This document shows, one piece after another, positions 6,842-7,401 of a stretch of 7,401 bases of DNA. Made by a program: the position numbers and the translations under genes. Origin of the DNA: Prevotellaceae bacterium (GTDB lineage: Bacteria > Bacteroidota > Bacteroidia > Bacteroidales > UBA932); the NCBI GenBank assembly GCA_031258915.1, contig JAIRMD010000254.1:1-7401 (forward strand), read 5' to 3'. Under the pieces are notes generated by a model. The model made no database searches, had not been told where the DNA came from, and worked only from the letters and a program-made list of their open reading frames with translations. Every line of letters starts with the position of its first letter. The stretch's first letter is position 1.

Positions 6842-6988
6842 ATGAACCCGACTTCTGATAGTGTTGATGCTTTGCAGCATTGCTATGGGGCACAGCTGGT
6901 TGTTAAAAAATCACAACAGGAGTACAATGCTAATCCTTTTATACCTAAATTTGCTCCCACAAATAGAATGAAAAAGGCGAGGAAATAG
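6842..6988 (+). CDS. Possible small protein, 48 residues, unrecognised
   Basis: An ATG at 6842 opens a 48-codon frame ending in TAG at 6986-6988. The product starts MNPTSDSVDALQHCYGAQL and ends in a basic tail, NRMKKARK. I recognise no family, signal peptide or membrane segment. It has codon use richer in A and T (AAT, GCT, CCT, TTT, AAA) than the flanking genes. It has no visible promoter and overlaps the thioredoxin-like remnant in another frame. It may be a chance frame, a small transferred gene or a decayed piece; chance is the most likely. Confidence 0.2.
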   Translation: MNPTSDSVDALQHCYGAQLVVKKSQQEYNANPFIPKFAPTNRMKKARK

Positions 6989-7170
6989 CAGCAGACAGCC
7001 GCTTTAGCGGAGGCGTACCGCAGCTTTACGTGCTGGACGAGGATAAAAAAGTGCGCTACAAAGATGTTTACATGAACGACTTGGAAGATATACTATGCTA
7101 TGCGTTATTTTCAGCCAAGTACACCCCGAAACACAGCAACACGAACATAACATTAACCATTAACCATTAA
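6967..7170 (+). pseudogene. Likely C-terminal remnant of a thioredoxin-fold protein
   Basis: This frame is open from just after a TAG (6964-6966) to a TAA (7168-7170) but has no plausible start; its only ATG is internal at 7072. Its core reads GGVPQLYVLDEDKKVRY (7012-7062 region), followed by YMNDLEDIL. This resembles the end of thioredoxin/TlpA-like proteins, where a cis-proline strand (G-V-P-x-L-x-V-L-D) is followed by a charged turn and a final helix. The CxxC active site and the rest of the fold are absent upstream in every frame I could read. After the helix the frame continues through about 25 residues of low-complexity sequence into the heptamer repeats, as if the original stop had been lost. 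The codon choice in the core looks like real coding sequence. The family call rests on a short stretch and is tentative. Confidence 0.4.
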
Positions 7171-7171
7171 T
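7151..7171 (+). repeat. Three tandem CATTAAC-type heptamers in the leader of the DUF1573 gene
   Basis: CATTAAC (7151-7157), CATTAAC (7158-7164) and CATTAAT (7165-7171) are direct heptamer copies ending 12 bases before the ATG at 7184. This places an A/T-rich, G-free unstructured leader ahead of the start codon, in keeping with Shine-Dalgarno-independent translation in Bacteroidota. No further function is evident. Confidence 0.8.
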
Positions 7172-7183
7172 TATTTAGACAAG

Positions 7184-7401
7184 ATGAAAAAGTTTTCTTT
7201 ATCAGCAATGCTGGCTGTGGCGCTCGCTTTTGCCGGCTTTGCGCAGCAAGCAGAAACCCCGGCAGAGGCTCCTTATGCTGAAATCTCTTTTGAAAAGACA
7301 GTGCACGATTTTGGCGCTGTTGAGTACAACGGAAATGGTACCTACGAGTTCCACTTCTCGAATACCGGTACTGCTCCGCTATTGATTAGCAGCGCAAATT
7401 C
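7184..7401 (+). CDS. Secreted DUF1573-family protein, N-terminal part
   Basis: This is partial; the first 72 codons are present and the gene runs off the right edge. Residues 1-20 form a signal peptide: MKKF, then a hydrophobic core (LSAMLAVALAFAGFA) and a likely cleavage after FA, before QQ. The mature part carries the DUF1573 pattern: ISFEKTVHDFGAV (34-46), EFHFSNTG (55-62) and APLLIS (64-69). In the family this is an Ig-like beta-sandwich, and the strand after LLIS usually leads to an SCGCT motif, which lies outside the window. DUF1573 proteins are common exported proteins of Bacteroidota with no settled function. There is no lipobox cysteine, so export to the periplasm or surface is predicted rather than lipid anchoring. 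The ATG at 7184 is chosen because the signal peptide starts there directly. Confidence 0.88.
   Translation, partial: MKKFSLSAMLAVALAFAGFAQQAETPAEAPYAEISFEKTVHDFGAVEYNGNGTYEFHFSNTGTAPLLISSAN

Larger units (their letters stand above)
6794..7183. other. Low-confidence intergenic stretch with gene remnants
   Basis: This 390-base stretch after the aminotransferase is more A+T rich at its left end than the genes. It holds a possible 48-codon ORF (6842-6988), a likely thioredoxin-fold gene remnant (6967-7170), a small ATGCT-TTGC-AGCAT hairpin (6867-6880) with no T run, and heptamer repeats just before the DUF1573 gene. I found no strong terminator and no clear TTTG/TAnnTTTG promoter. Confidence 0.6.

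Noticed and set aside
6867..6880. ATGCT-TTGC-AGCAT hairpin as terminator of the aminotransferase gene
   Set aside because: The stem is only five pairs and is not followed by T residues.

Overview
The window looks like chromosomal DNA of a member of the Bacteroidota, probably Bacteroidales. Three things point there. Two sites match the Bacteroidota promoter form (TTTG or TTGG, 19 bases, TAnnTTTG). Genes lack clear Shine-Dalgarno sites and start after A-rich leaders. The protein set also fits: zinc-free L31, an Rpn-type protein beginning MARYLDPKNDLTFKRIFG, a 410-residue DapL-like aminotransferase that starts MAL, and a DUF1573 lipoprotein-like or secreted protein. Genes are fairly GC-rich and the gene-free stretches are visibly richer in A+T. 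The species cannot be named from the sequence.

Layout. Bases 1-54 hold the first 18 codons of a minus-strand Rpn-family gene running off the left edge, with its own promoter at 98-128. Bases 55-478 are a divergent intergenic region. It contains a nested palindromic element (191-343, with 28-base inverted arms) and then a perfect Bacteroidota promoter (400-430) driving rpmE2 (L31 type B, 479-742). A 14-bp stem terminator (783-814) closes rpmE2. Next comes a tight same-strand run: lon (916-3318), a RelA/SpoT-homologue (3359-5515) and a DapL-like aminotransferase (5561-6793). Gaps are only 40 and 45 bases with no visible promoter, so they are probably co-transcribed. Bases 6794-7183 hold no confident gene, only a small 48-codon ORF and what looks like the decayed C-terminus of a thioredoxin-fold protein. 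A DUF1573 gene with a signal peptide starts at 7184 and runs off the right edge.

How the genes work together. Lon degrades damaged and regulatory proteins. The RSH enzyme makes (p)ppGpp, the starvation alarmone. The aminotransferase resembles the lysine/peptidoglycan enzyme LL-diaminopimelate aminotransferase. A stress and starvation module is a reasonable inference. Two of these proteins carry unexpected active sites. The RSH protein has lost half of the usual hydrolase residues, so it is probably a synthetase only. The DapL-like protein keeps its catalytic lysine but differs at many cofactor and substrate positions, so it is probably a diverged paralogue rather than the housekeeping DapL. 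I found no CRISPR array, rRNA, tRNA or complete insertion sequence.
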